From contig JAKVBL010000003.1 of NCBI GenBank assembly GCA_022447365.1, positions 496,001 to 560,000 on the forward strand: 64,000 bases of DNA, read 5' to 3'. Source of the stretch: Oleiphilaceae bacterium. Lineage in GTDB: Bacteria; Pseudomonadota; Gammaproteobacteria; Pseudomonadales; Oleiphilaceae. Position 1 is the stretch's first letter; the number at the start of each line of letters is the position of its first letter. The position numbers were made by a program, and so were the translations under genes. Below the pieces are notes generated by a model, which saw only the letters and a program-made list of their open reading frames with translations, ran no database searches and had not been told where the DNA came from. This document shows, in pieces, positions 22,615 to 32,591 of this stretch.

Positions 22615-23054
22615 GGTTTTGCTACATGCTTTGCTTCTGTGAACCTAGCGTGATCAAGATAAATGAGTTCGGCCACTCGGCGAATAATGTGCTCTTCGTA
22701 TTTGTCTATTGATCCATCAGCATACGCTATTTTCCATAAGCCAACGATGAGAGCGAATTTGTCTTTCTCTTGCAGATGCTCGTGAATGGTTGAGGTGAAT
22801 TGGTGCAAAGAAGTTGAGTCATGCGCTGATTGCTCAGCATCTTTGATGATGTCTGAAATTGTTGAATCGTCTAGGCTAAAAAGTTCTTTGCCAAGCTCTT
22901 TGATTGTTAGTCGTTCATTTTCATCAAAGTCATTGTCGATATTAGCGATGATGCACATTAGGCTAAAACAGCATAGCTCTATGGAACTTTGCTTAACTTC
23001 AGGATTCGTTTGTGTAGCGAGTTCAGTAAAAAAAGCTTTTAGCTTTGATATCAT
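22611..23054 (-). CDS. TerB-like protein
   Basis: 147 residues, all alpha-helical by appearance. It has two acidic TerB-type motifs, NIDNDFDENERLTI and YADGSIDKYEEHIIRRV, as in the TerB / COG4103 family, whose members may bind metal. The name comes from tellurite-resistance loci, but single TerB-domain genes like this one are widespread and their job is unknown. It lies between talB and the GDPD gene on the same strand, overlapping the latter by four bases and eight bases downstream of talB, so the three probably form one transcript. Confidence 0.75.
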   Translation of the reverse strand: MISKLKAFFTELATQTNPEVKQSSIELCCFSLMCIIANIDNDFDENERLTIKELGKELFSLDDSTISDIIKDAEQSAHDSTSLHQFTSTIHEHLQEKDKFALIVGLWKIAYADGSIDKYEEHIIRRVAELIYLDHARFTEAKHVAKP

Positions 23055-23061
23055 CTAGTGC

Positions 23062-24006
23062 TCACCCTTTGAGTATTTGTTCGAGCTTCAGCTGATCAAC
23101 AGCGAAATTTCTAATGCCCTCGGCAAGCTTTTCTGTTGCCATAGCGCTGGCGTTCAACCCCCAGCGGAATTGAGATTCTGAATAAGGAGTCGTGGTCGTT
23201 TCTGTTGATTTAGTAAACAACTTTTGTTCCAGTGGGGCTGTGTCGTTTGATAACTCTTCTAATAATTGCGGGCTAATAGTAAGCCTATCGCAGCCCGCAA
23301 GTTGCTCAATTTCCCCAGTATTTCTAAAGCTGGCACCCATGACAATAGTATCGTACCCGTTGCTTTTGTAGTGATTGAATATTTCTTTTACTGATAAAAC
23401 GCCTGGATCTTCGCAAGGCTCGTATGTCTGTTTATCTGTGTTCGATTTGTACCAATCTAGTATTCGACCAACAAAAGGAGAGATTAAATATGCACCAACG
23501 TCCGCTGCAGCTTGCGCTTGAGAGAAATCAAATAAAAGCGTTAAATTGCAGTTAATTCCTTGTTTCTCAAGAGCTTTTGCCGCTTGAATACCCTCCCAAG
23601 TTGAAGCTAATTTAATGAGAACTCGTTCCTTTGGGATGCCGGAATCTTCATACATTCCAATAATTCTTAGTGCACGAGCAACTGAGCTTTCGGTATCAAA
23701 AGAAAGTCGAGCGTCTACTTCAGTACTAATTCTTCCTGGGATATGCCCTAATATTTCTTTACCAATAGAAACCGCCAGATGATCACAAGCTAAATCTAGT
23801 TGGTCTTGACTTGACGCTCCATTTTCAAGGCCGTGACTCTTGGCATTATTCAATAGCTCAGCGTATTCAGTAAGTGAAGCTGCCTTAAGCAATAGCGAAG
23901 GGTTGGTTGTTGCATCTTGAGGCTTCCATTGTTTAATTGCTTGTAAATCACCTGTGTCGGCCACAACAACAGTCATCTTTCTTAATTGGTCTAACTTGTT
24001 CGACAT
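23062..24006 (-). CDS. talB: Transaldolase
   Basis: Transaldolase of the non-oxidative pentose phosphate pathway, transferring dihydroxyacetone between sugar phosphates. The frame is open to a TTG at 24018. The ATG at 24006 gives [20 protein letters not shown] and places the Schiff-base lysine at Lys132 ([10 protein letters not shown]), the same number as in E. coli TalB, so I chose it. [12 protein letters not shown] and [23 protein letters not shown] are further family signatures. 314 residues, normal for the family. Confidence 0.97.
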   Translation of the reverse strand: MSNKLDQLRKMTVVVADTGDLQAIKQWKPQDATTNPSLLLKAASLTEYAELLNNAKSHGLENGASSQDQLDLACDHLAVSIGKEILGHIPGRISTEVDARLSFDTESSVARALRIIGMYEDSGIPKERVLIKLASTWEGIQAAKALEKQGINCNLTLLFDFSQAQAAADVGAYLISPFVGRILDWYKSNTDKQTYEPCEDPGVLSVKEIFNHYKSNGYDTIVMGASFRNTGEIEQLAGCDRLTISPQLLEELSNDTAPLEQKLFTKSTETTTTPYSESQFRWGLNASAMATEKLAEGIRNFAVDQLKLEQILKG

Positions 24007-24105
24007 AATGAAACTCAATGAGTAATGGGATATAGGTAAACGTAAACTAATGCTCTAGATAAAAAACCGATTTGCTTCACACTAAGAGTCATTGAATGCA
24101 AATTA

Positions 24106-25077
24106 TTATTTAACGTAAGACAATGCTTTTTCTAGGACCTCAATGCCTGCACCTAGCTTGTGCGCCTCTTCGCTTATATGCCTTCGAAATTGTTTGCCTC
24201 CCGGTTGTGCGTGGTATAGGCCTAAAATATGGCGGGTAATGTAGCTAAGTTTCTGACCATGTCCTAGCTGTTGCTCAATGTAGGGGTACATCTGCTCAAT
24301 AACTTCATGTCTTTTTAAAACCTTGGATGGAGTGTTGTATAACCGTTGATCCACTTCCGAAAGTAGCCACGGGTTATGGTAAGCCTCTCGACCAAGCATG
24401 ACGCCATCTACATTTTTAAGATGATTTTCTGCTTCATCAAGGTTTTTAATTCCTCCGTTTATAATGATTTCTAGGTCTGGAAAATGTTGTTTTAAACGAT
24501 ATACCCAATCATATTTGAGGGGAGGGATCTCTCTATTTTCTTTCGGGCTGAGACCATCCAAAATTGCAATTCTGGCGTGAACGATAAATGTAGAGCATCC
24601 GGTTTCTGCGACAGTGCCGACAAAATCACTCAAAAACTCTTCGCTATCGAAGTCGTCTATACCAATACGATGTTTGATTGTTACAGGAATGTCGCATGAT
24701 TCTCGCATTGCAGAGATACAACTAGCAACGAGGTCTTTATGCCCCATTAAACAAGCGCCAATCATATTATTTTGCACTCGATCACTTGGACAGCCTACGT
24801 TAAGGTTGACTTCGTCATAAGCACGCGTCTTAGCTATTTTGGTACATTTGGCAAGATCTTTAGGGTCGCTGCCTCCAAGCTGAAGAGCAATAGGGTGCTC
24901 TTCTTCGTTGTACTCAAGGTGCCGATCTTCATCTCCATATATAATGGCGCCAGTCGTGACCATTTCTGTGTACAACAGCGAGCGCTTCGTTAGTAAACGA
25001 GCAAAGTAGCGCTGATGTTTATCCGTCCAGTCCATCATAGGAGCAATCGAAAAGGTGCGATCAAGTTGCTTGGTCAT
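24106..25077 (-). CDS. dusA: tRNA-dihydrouridine(20/20a) synthase DusA
   Basis: An FMN enzyme that reduces uridine 20/20a in the D-loop of tRNA. The frame extends to 25206, but the ATG at 25077 gives the usual start MTKQLDRTFSIAPMMDWTD and has a GTGGA ribosome site; the extra 43 residues do not look like the family. Catalytic Cys is in NLNVGCPSDRVQ, followed by GACLM. IKHRIGIDD and IINGGIKNLDEA belong to the FMN-binding barrel, and GRQFRRHI-like GGKQFRRHISEEAHK ends the C-terminal domain. The predicted length is 323 residues. Confidence 0.96.
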   Translation of the reverse strand: MTKQLDRTFSIAPMMDWTDKHQRYFARLLTKRSLLYTEMVTTGAIIYGDEDRHLEYNEEEHPIALQLGGSDPKDLAKCTKIAKTRAYDEVNLNVGCPSDRVQNNMIGACLMGHKDLVASCISAMRESCDIPVTIKHRIGIDDFDSEEFLSDFVGTVAETGCSTFIVHARIAILDGLSPKENREIPPLKYDWVYRLKQHFPDLEIIINGGIKNLDEAENHLKNVDGVMLGREAYHNPWLLSEVDQRLYNTPSKVLKRHEVIEQMYPYIEQQLGHGQKLSYITRHILGLYHAQPGGKQFRRHISEEAHKLGAGIEVLEKALSYVK

Positions 25078-25248
25078 AGTCCACTTAAATGAATTGTTGA
25101 TGTATTGAATAATCTTTTTCGGTAGACCGCATATTGTACATGATCTAGAAATATAAAGACTTGTCTTAAAAACTGTGTACGGACTCTCTAACAATAATTG
25201 AAACATCGATATAATCTTGGGTTCAGAAAATTATAGTTGGAAATTGTT

Positions 25249-27330
25249 TTGTCTCTTCGTGCACTCGTTTCTTCATTAGCTTGTATTGTTTTTATCTCTG
25301 CGTGCTCTCGTACCTATGACGTTGATGCAAATCCGGTTTTAGTTTCTCCTGATGAACCGGATTGTTCGATTGCTCCATTAGCAAGCCCCGTTGTCAACGA
25401 GATTAAGTTAGTGTCTAAGGGAGTAGATTTATTAGAAGCTCAGGTGCTATACGAAGCGCAAAGTTTGGTTGCATCAAGTCTTACAGAAACCTTATTTTTA
25501 GAGCCTGCTAGCGACCAATTATATATATATTTAGATTTTCTTAGTCCAGGTGAAGGGGTTGCTTTATTTGATGGAACAGCCGCAGATATTTCGAATTTAA
25601 CAGCGCTTATTAGTGACAGTAGTGAGCAGTTAGACCCAGTTACATTGGAAAATAAAATTGAGGCTCCTTATGGCGTGCTGTCTGCGACCTCTCAACTTGA
25701 TGTTAGATTTGATTTAGCTTACCGATTTGAAGAAACTCGATCGGAATGTGAGCCTTTTGGGACGATTGAAGTAGAGGAAATAATAGACCCAGATGGAAAT
25801 ATTGAAGAAGTTAGTCGAGTAGTAAGAACTCAATTTGAGACTTTCGATATAACCCTTGTTATTGAAAGAAGTCCTTATAAAAATTCGATTGAGATTTCTC
25901 AATTCAATTCCAATTCTGATATCGAAGATAAAAAAGCAAGCTCGGTGTCGGGTAATGGATTATATCTAGCGGTTGGAGTACCCGGGGATGATGGAGGCGA
26001 TACTAGTTTCGTTCCTGCATCTGACACGGTATCTAATACAACTACTTTAAATAGCGGTGCTGTTCAGCTCTATCAGCGTGATTTAGAGAATGGTTCACTA
26101 GAGTTTTGTGGTTTGGTCAAAGCAAGTAATGGGCGAGAAAATGATGCATTTGGCTCGAATGTCCTTCTGCGAGGTGATTACTTGTATGTTTATGCTTCTG
26201 GAGAAGATTCTGACGGGGTTGGGGCATATTCTTCAGCGGCTGCAAGTTTGACCTTAAATTATTCTCAGATAGATAGCGGAGCAGTCTATGTCTATGAAAT
26301 TTCGGATTCATGTGTTGCGCAAGAGGTTGGTTATATAAAAAGCCCAGATAATGCCTTGAATGTTGTTGATCCTAAAACCGGATTTGGATCAGCTTTGGCC
26401 GAATACAATGGTGAGTTGTTCGTGGGGGCGCCACAGCAGCGCGAAAGAGCAGGTAGTGCTCGACAACTTGGTAAGGTTTATCAGTTTTTTAGAGAATCAG
26501 GAAATACGTGGCTTACGCAAACCAATACTTACCAGCATATATTCGAGCATCCCGGACAAGCTTTCGGTGCTTCTTTGGCAGTCAATGATCGCTTTGTATT
26601 AGTGGGAGTACCGAACGACTCCGCTTCACCGAGCGATCTGGCATTGTCTAACGGAAGAGCTAGCGATTTGCAGGATCTTATTGATAACCCGGTTGCCGCG
26701 ACCCTTGTTAACTCTGGAGCTGCGCTAGTATTTAATCGGGCTCCAGTCAATAATTTACCTGTTGTTAAAGACTACCTAAAGTCTAGTTTCAATGATCAGG
26801 GTGATCGATTCGGTTCAAGTGTTGCTTTAACGGATACTACTTTATTTGTGGGAGCTCCGTTTGAAGATAGCAACTCCTCGGTTATTAATACCGGAGAAAA
26901 TCAGAATAATGCGCCGGTTGGCGGAGGACCATTAGACGGTAATTATGGTGCGGTTTATCAGTATATGCTTGATGAGTTTGATGCTCTATCGATTAGCAAT
27001 TACATCAAGGCTAAGCAACCCGTATCGGGGGCTAATTTCGGTGAGGTGATTGCTGCGGAAAATCGTTACTTGGTGATTGGTCAGCCGAGTGCCAGTTTCG
27101 AACTCAATAGCTCAACAATTCCTGCTCATGTAGAAATATATGATCATCAAAGTATTAGTGAAGCACCGGTATACCTGAGTGTATATGATGACGAACAAGC
27201 TTTACGTGGTTCAGTATTGAATGCTCGAGTTAAGTCTCTTTCATTGTTCGCGGGTATGTTAGCAATAGGTTTGCCGGAGGCAACGATTGATGGAGACAAA
27301 AATGCTGGTGCGTTTGCTATTTGGGATTAG
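25249..27330 (+). CDS. FG-GAP beta-propeller lipoprotein
   Basis: A predicted surface lipoprotein of about 693 residues (signal ALVSSLACIVFISAC). The first ~230 residues have no recognised domain. From about residue 235 there are repeats of an integrin-alpha-like FG-GAP pattern: a segment of the type LAVGVPGDD, LFVGAPQQ, LVGVPNDS, LFVGAPFED, LVIGQPSA or LAIGLPEA, then GAVQLYQ, GKVYQF, GAALVF or GAVYQY. Six or seven such blades would form one propeller. TTG at 25249 is chosen because a GGA lies seven bases upstream; TTG at 25237 is the alternative. Convergent with the FabR-like gene. Function unknown; binding or adhesion is a guess. Confidence 0.78.
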   Translation: MSLRALVSSLACIVFISACSRTYDVDANPVLVSPDEPDCSIAPLASPVVNEIKLVSKGVDLLEAQVLYEAQSLVASSLTETLFLEPASDQLYIYLDFLSPGEGVALFDGTAADISNLTALISDSSEQLDPVTLENKIEAPYGVLSATSQLDVRFDLAYRFEETRSECEPFGTIEVEEIIDPDGNIEEVSRVVRTQFETFDITLVIERSPYKNSIEISQFNSNSDIEDKKASSVSGNGLYLAVGVPGDDGGDTSFVPASDTVSNTTTLNSGAVQLYQRDLENGSLEFCGLVKASNGRENDAFGSNVLLRGDYLYVYASGEDSDGVGAYSSAAASLTLNYSQIDSGAVYVYEISDSCVAQEVGYIKSPDNALNVVDPKTGFGSALAEYNGELFVGAPQQRERAGSARQLGKVYQFFRESGNTWLTQTNTYQHIFEHPGQAFGASLAVNDRFVLVGVPNDSASPSDLALSNGRASDLQDLIDNPVAATLVNSGAALVFNRAPVNNLPVVKDYLKSSFNDQGDRFGSSVALTDTTLFVGAPFEDSNSSVINTGENQNNAPVGGGPLDGNYGAVYQYMLDEFDALSISNYIKAKQPVSGANFGEVIAAENRYLVIGQPSASFELNSSTIPAHVEIYDHQSISEAPVYLSVYDDEQALRGSVLNARVKSLSLFAGMLAIGLPEATIDGDKNAGAFAIWD

Positions 27331-27346
27331 CCTGAGTTATTGAAGG

Positions 27347-27943
27347 CTATATCTCTGTTTTCAACGCACCAAGCATGACGAGTTTGAGTTGGCTTATAGT
27401 GTTGTCTCTCAGAGCTCGTTTTTTAGCTTTATCTAAAAATGTAAACTTTGCTCCCATTGCAATAATAATCGCGATCATTGCTTCAGCTATATTTTGCGTG
27501 TCTATATTTCGTGTAGCGCGAGACTGAAGATAATCACATAGCTCATTGACGAAATTATCTACTTCCAGACGAACAGCGCGCCTGAATTCATCGGAATAGC
27601 CCACTTGTTCTTGTAATAGAATACGAAAATGCACGGGATATTGTTCGAGAAACTCAATAAATGTATCGGTGGAAATATCAATTGCGCTGTCCGTATCATC
27701 GATACGTTGTCTTGTTTTTCTGAGCATCTGTCTCAGAAATAGACCAGCTTCCTCGACAAGAGCTAAACCAAGCTCTTCCATATCTGCGAAGTGTCTATAA
27801 AAGGAAGGAGCAGCGATACCTGCTTCGCGAGTAACTTCTCTTAGGCCAATGCTATCAAGGCTTCTTTGATCAGATAGAATTTTAAGCGCGGCATCTAAAA
27901 TGGCTCTGCGTGTTCTAAGTTTTTGTTCTGCACGCGTCGTCAT
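27347..27943 (-). CDS. fabR: TetR-family repressor, FabR/DesT-like
   Basis: 198 residues with an N-terminal TetR helix-turn-helix. The sequence follows E. coli FabR closely along its length: RAEQKLRTRRAILDAAL, LREVTREAGIAAPSFYRHF, ELGLALVEEAGLFLRQMLRKTRQRI, and FRILLQEQVGYSDEFRRAV. FabR represses unsaturated fatty-acid synthesis genes in response to acyl-thioester pools; the Pseudomonas relative is DesT. It lies 18 bases downstream of a MaoC hydratase gene on the same strand, which fits a lipid role. The exact operator and targets are not visible here. Confidence 0.82.
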   Translation of the reverse strand: MTTRAEQKLRTRRAILDAALKILSDQRSLDSIGLREVTREAGIAAPSFYRHFADMEELGLALVEEAGLFLRQMLRKTRQRIDDTDSAIDISTDTFIEFLEQYPVHFRILLQEQVGYSDEFRRAVRLEVDNFVNELCDYLQSRATRNIDTQNIAEAMIAIIIAMGAKFTFLDKAKKRALRDNTISQLKLVMLGALKTEI

Positions 27944-27961
27944 TAATAGTTACCTTCAGAT

Positions 27962-28438
27962 TTATGTTGTTTCGATTTCGATTCTTGGCAGGTTTGGTTC
28001 TTGAAGCGAAACTTTGTCAGTAGGGGCTGCAATCAAAGAAGTGCCAGTAATAATCTCAATATTATCCTGATTTCTAACCGAGCAGTCCATCTCAACACGG
28101 TTGTGTGCTAGCTTCTCTTTAACAGTTAGCGTCACTGTTAGTGTGTCTCCGAGTCTAACAGCTTCGTTGAACTTTAAATTTTGCTCCAGATGTACTGTCC
28201 CGGGACCTGGAATAACAGTAGATAAAGCCGCAGAAATAAGAGAGCCTGCCCACATTCCATGGCCTATACGCTCTTTGTAAGTGGTTTTTTTTGCGTATTC
28301 CGCATCCAAAGTAACGGGGTTTACATCGCCAGAAGCAGCAGCAAATAAAACTAGCTCATCTTCCGTTAATGTTTTTGTGAATGTGGCATAATCCCCGACG
28401 TGTAGTTCATCGTAAGTAATGTTTTCGATAACCCGCAT
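27962..28438 (-). CDS. MaoC-like (R)-specific enoyl-CoA hydratase
   Basis: A hot-dog hydratase of 158 residues. The active-site motif is FAAASGDVNPVTLDAEYA, where Asp and a His-bearing GHGMWAGSLISAALSTVIPGPGTV form the catalytic dyad region (hydratase 2 motif). Such proteins hydrate trans-2-enoyl-CoA to (R)-3-hydroxyacyl-CoA, as PhaJ does, and can link beta-oxidation with polymer or fatty-acid synthesis. It is transcribed ahead of the FabR-like gene and diverges from hrpA. Confidence 0.82.
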   Translation of the reverse strand: MRVIENITYDELHVGDYATFTKTLTEDELVLFAAASGDVNPVTLDAEYAKKTTYKERIGHGMWAGSLISAALSTVIPGPGTVHLEQNLKFNEAVRLGDTLTVTLTVKEKLAHNRVEMDCSVRNQDNIEIITGTSLIAAPTDKVSLQEPNLPRIEIETT

Positions 28439-28548
28439 AATTGGCTTCCGCTATAAAAAAGTCTATTAAAGTTAGAATAGGCCACAATCAAAGCGAATCA
28501 AACGTCATCGTGTAAGCGTCTGTATCTAAAGAAATTAAAGAGAACCTA

Positions 28549-31500
28549 GTGTCTGTTTCCGATCAAAACAATATTCAACAATATGATTTGTCTAAATGTT
28601 TATTGCGCGATGCGTATGCGATAAAGCGTAAACTGTCCCATGCGGCAAAACTTAATGACAGTGATCGCCAAAAGCAGCTTCAAAGCTTGGACGAAAAGTA
28701 TCAGAAATCATGTGATTTAGTTGAGTCGAGAAAGCAGACACCTGCCACTATTACATATCCCAAAAATTTGCCCGTCTCACAACAGGTTGACGAGATTAAG
28801 GATGCTCTTCAAATCGCTCAGGTGGTCGTTGTCGCTGGTGAAACAGGTTCCGGTAAAACGACTCAGCTTCCGAAAATTTGTTTGGAGTTAGGCTTAGCTA
28901 ATCGTGGATTAATTGGACATACCCAACCGCGTCGTTTGGCCGCCAGAACCGTTGCTAATCGAATTAGTGATGAGCTCAATACAGAATTGGGCCACGCGGT
29001 TGGCTATCAGGTTAGATTTACTGATCAGTCCTCGGACCAGACCTTAGTCAAGGTCATGACGGATGGTATTTTGCTTGCCGAAATTAAAAATGACCCGTTT
29101 TTAAACAAGTATCAAACGCTCATTATTGATGAAGCGCACGAACGTAGTCTGAATATCGATTTTATTTTGGGCTATTTAAAGACCATTTTGCGAAAGCGAA
29201 AAGACTTGAAGGTAGTGATTACCTCCGCGACGATTGATGTAGAGCGTTTCTCTCGCCATTTCGAAGATGCTCCTGTTATCTCAGTGGAGGGACGAACCTT
29301 TCCTGTAGATGTGAAATATCTCGATGGTGGGCGCGATAATGAAATGTCTTTACCTGAAATGGTTCAGCGCGCTGTAGAAACCTTGCAAGACGATGAAAAG
29401 GAGCGGGGGTGGCGCATTGGTGATGCACTTGTTTTCCTTCCTGGAGAACGCGAAATTCGGGAAGTAGCAAAACATCTGCGAGATATGGATTGGCGTGATA
29501 CGGAAGTAACGCCGCTATACGCTCGCCTAAGTAACGAAGAGCAACAGAAGATATTTCGAAGCCACTCTGGTCGTCGTATTGTGCTTGCGACGAATGTTGC
29601 GGAAACATCGATTACCGTGCCAGGTATTCGCTACGTGATTGATAGCGGTTTAGTGCGAATGTCCCGCTATAGCGTTCGTTCAAAAATTCAAAGACTTCCA
29701 ATTGAAGGAATTTCTCAGGCAAGCGCGAATCAACGTAAGGGGCGTTGTGGGCGTGTTGCAGAAGGCATATGTTATCGGCTGTATAGTGAAGACGACTTTA
29801 ATTCCCGCCCCGAGTTTACTGATCCAGAGATTCTAAGAACAAACCTTGCTTCAGTTGTCTTGAAGATGTTGGATGTAGGTTTGGGTGACGTAAAGAAATT
29901 TCCGTTTTTGGACATGCCAGAATCGAAGCTTTGGAATGATGGTTTCAAGCTTTTATTTGAACTTGGTGCAGTCAACAAAACTAATAGAATTACTCGTTTA
30001 GGTAGAGAAATCGCAAAACTGCCAATCGACCCTAAACTCGCGCGCGTTTTGTATCAAGCAAAACAACAAAACTGTCTTGATGACGCCCTGATTGTTGTGA
30101 GTGGCTTGGCTATACAAGATCCTCGCGAACGCCCAGTTGAAAAACGTCAAGCTGCGGATCAAGCCCATGCTCAGTTTCGAGATAAGGACTCGGATTTTGC
30201 ATCACTAGTACTCTTGTTTAAACATTACGAAGAGCAACGACAAGAACTTGGTTCGAGTGCCCTAAAGCGCTATGCGCAAAAGAACTTTTTATCGTTTATG
30301 CGCATGCGAGAATGGCGTGAGATGCATCGTCAACTAGTCATTGCTTGTAAAGCTTGGCGTACACAAACGTCTGATGTTGAAGCATCAGACTCACCCGCGA
30401 CAGACGATCAAAAATCCTTGAAGTATCAAGCGCTGCATGAATCGTTGCTTTCGGGATTTTTATCAAACATCGCGCGTCATGATGAAAAGCGTGATTATCT
30501 TGCCTGTCGTAACAAGAAGATTCAGATATATCCTGGGTCTGATATCGCGAAATCCAAAGTCAAATGGTTAATGTCTGCGGAACTCGTTGAAACACAACAA
30601 GTGTTTGCGCGTATGAATGCGCGCATTGAAGCAGGTTGGGTTGAACCTCTTGCTTCGCACTTGATTAAGAAGTCTTGGAGCGAGCCGCATTATCAGCGCA
30701 AGCGCGGGCAAGTATTAGCGTATGAAAAAGTCACGTTATATGGACTTGAAATCGTTGCAAAACGGCTCGTTAATTTCAGCTCTGTGAATGAAGTTGTTGC
30801 GCGAGAAGTTTTTATTCGTAGCGCATTAGTGGAGGGTGAATATCGTGGGCGTGTAAAGGCGATCAAACTCAATCACGCTGCCTTGCAAGAGCTAGAAAAA
30901 ATAGAGGATCGTACGCGAAGAAAGGACGTTGTCATTGATGATGAGGCCCTATATAGCTTGTACGATGGCCTACTGCCAAAACATGTTGTGAGCGATGCTG
31001 CGCTCGAAAAATGGTATCGCCAAGCAAGCGAGAATGACAAGCTCCGTCTTGTCTTTAGTGAAGAGCAACTTAAACTAGATAATGCCGCGAGCTTTGATGC
31101 TGGGATGTTTCCAGACACCCTAGAAAACAATGGTATCAAGTTTCCTTTAACATACTCCTTTAAACCAGGAGCTGCGGAGGATGGGATCAGTATTAACGTT
31201 CCAGCGCGCGCAGCAAGGCAGGTTACGGCCGCGCGCCTTGAGAAGTTAGTCCCTGGTTTACTTAAAGAAAAATGCACGCAGTTGATCAAGAATTTACCTC
31301 GAACACTGCGTAAACACTTTGTACCTGTTCCGGATACAGTTAATAAAATCTTTGAAAAAGTCGAATCCAGTACTGATCCCTTATTAGAAAGCTTGGCTGC
31401 GCAGCTCAAGTATCTAACAGGCGTTAATGTGCCTATTGAAGCGTGGAATGTTGATTTGCTCGATGATCATTTACGTTTGAATATCCGAGTGCTTGATGAC

Positions 31501-32469
31501 AATGGAAAGTTAATTACTCAAGGAAGGGATCTCGTTAAAGTTGTAGAGAAAGCTGATGAGTACTTAAAGGATAAGCCAGATGCAGACGCTCAGGATTCAG
31601 TGCGCAATGAACAAGAGGTATTAGCGTGGGATTTCGATCTGCCAGAGTCTATTGAAGTTTCCCAAGCTGGTATCAGACTGAATGTATATCCTTGCTTGAT
31701 CGATAAGAAAAAATACGTTCTTAAGACTAACGAGAATGATGAGCATAAAGCGCAAGAACAAAGCCGTTTGGGAATGGCGCGCCTTCTGTTTTACAAGTTA
31801 AGTGATCAAATCGCTTTGTTGCCCAAAGAGATCCCTAACTATAAACAAATGGGCTTGTATTACGCGCCAACCGGAAGAGCTGAGGCTTTGTATGATGATT
31901 TTGCTCTGTCTGCGATTGCACATCATTTTCGTTGCGATGAAATTCCAAGAAGTTCCGCCGAGTTTGAAGAACGCTGGCAGGCGGGTCGAGGAGACTTTGT
32001 CGTTGAGGCTAAAAAACATGCTCAGTTAGTGAATGAGATCCTCAAGGAATACCATGAATTGATGAAGCTATTAAAGGGAAAAATCAATTTTACGGTAGCC
32101 ATGTCTGTCGCAGATTTAAAGTATCAAATACAGCACTTAGTATACGATGGATTCTTGTCGCAAACTGATTACAAGCAGCTAGAACATTATCCGCGTTACT
32201 TGAAGGCTTGCACATTGCGCTTCGAAAAGATGGGGCGTGAGCGAGCACTTGAGAGGAAAACATTGCCGTTGTTAAAAGACTGGTGGGAGCAATACCGAAG
32301 TCGCTTAGACGCACACAAAGCGCAAGGTATTTCTGACCCAGAGTTAACAAGATTTCGTTGGCTAATTGAAGAGCAGCGCGTATCATGGTTCGCCCAACAA
32401 TTGGGCACGGCTGAGACCATCTCCGAAAATCGTATCAATAAACAATGGCAGTTGGTGCGACGAGTTTAA
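28549..32469 (+). CDS. hrpA: ATP-dependent RNA helicase HrpA
   Basis: A DEAH-box helicase of 1,306 residues, the usual length of HrpA. Walker A is GETGSGKTTQLPKI, the box II sequence is DEAH (in IIDEAHERSLN), then TSATID, and motif VI is QRKGRCGRV. The helicase-associated domains and the long C-terminal DUF3418 region follow. HrpA acts on mRNA, including processing of fimbrial messages and rescue of stalled ribosomes in E. coli. GTG start after the purine-rich stretch AAAGAGAACC. It diverges from the MaoC gene. Confidence 0.96.
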   Translation: MSVSDQNNIQQYDLSKCLLRDAYAIKRKLSHAAKLNDSDRQKQLQSLDEKYQKSCDLVESRKQTPATITYPKNLPVSQQVDEIKDALQIAQVVVVAGETGSGKTTQLPKICLELGLANRGLIGHTQPRRLAARTVANRISDELNTELGHAVGYQVRFTDQSSDQTLVKVMTDGILLAEIKNDPFLNKYQTLIIDEAHERSLNIDFILGYLKTILRKRKDLKVVITSATIDVERFSRHFEDAPVISVEGRTFPVDVKYLDGGRDNEMSLPEMVQRAVETLQDDEKERGWRIGDALVFLPGEREIREVAKHLRDMDWRDTEVTPLYARLSNEEQQKIFRSHSGRRIVLATNVAETSITVPGIRYVIDSGLVRMSRYSVRSKIQRLPIEGISQASANQRKGRCGRVAEGICYRLYSEDDFNSRPEFTDPEILRTNLASVVLKMLDVGLGDVKKFPFLDMPESKLWNDGFKLLFELGAVNKTNRITRLGREIAKLPIDPKLARVLYQAKQQNCLDDALIVVSGLAIQDPRERPVEKRQAADQAHAQFRDKDSDFASLVLLFKHYEEQRQELGSSALKRYAQKNFLSFMRMREWREMHRQLVIACKAWRTQTSDVEASDSPATDDQKSLKYQALHESLLSGFLSNIARHDEKRDYLACRNKKIQIYPGSDIAKSKVKWLMSAELVETQQVFARMNARIEAGWVEPLASHLIKKSWSEPHYQRKRGQVLAYEKVTLYGLEIVAKRLVNFSSVNEVVAREVFIRSALVEGEYRGRVKAIKLNHAALQELEKIEDRTRRKDVVIDDEALYSLYDGLLPKHVVSDAALEKWYRQASENDKLRLVFSEEQLKLDNAASFDAGMFPDTLENNGIKFPLTYSFKPGAAEDGISINVPARAARQVTAARLEKLVPGLLKEKCTQLIKNLPRTLRKHFVPVPDTVNKIFEKVESSTDPLLESLAAQLKYLTGVNVPIEAWNVDLLDDHLRLNIRVLDDNGKLITQGRDLVKVVEKADEYLKDKPDADAQDSVRNEQEVLAWDFDLPESIEVSQAGIRLNVYPCLIDKKKYVLKTNENDEHKAQEQSRLGMARLLFYKLSDQIALLPKEIPNYKQMGLYYAPTGRAEALYDDFALSAIAHHFRCDEIPRSSAEFEERWQAGRGDFVVEAKKHAQLVNEILKEYHELMKLLKGKINFTVAMSVADLKYQIQHLVYDGFLSQTDYKQLEHYPRYLKACTLRFEKMGRERALERKTLPLLKDWWEQYRSRLDAHKAQGISDPELTRFRWLIEEQRVSWFAQQLGTAETISENRINKQWQLVRRV

Positions 32470-32591
32470 CTCGGCGCTTAGAGGTGATTGATTTAAGTTG
32501 TTTATTGGTGTCTTCAAGACTAATGTCTGATGATGCTTCTTAGTGGTGCGCGTCTCTGACGAGAATAGATAATTTATAGAAGGGGAAATTA

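Noticed and set aside
22611..23054. Tellurite-resistance locus
   Set aside because: Only a lone TerB-like gene is present, with no terA, terC, terD or terZ.
30873..31409. Minus-strand ORF of 178 codons inside hrpA
   Set aside because: Shadow of a well-supported helicase gene, with no family resemblance.
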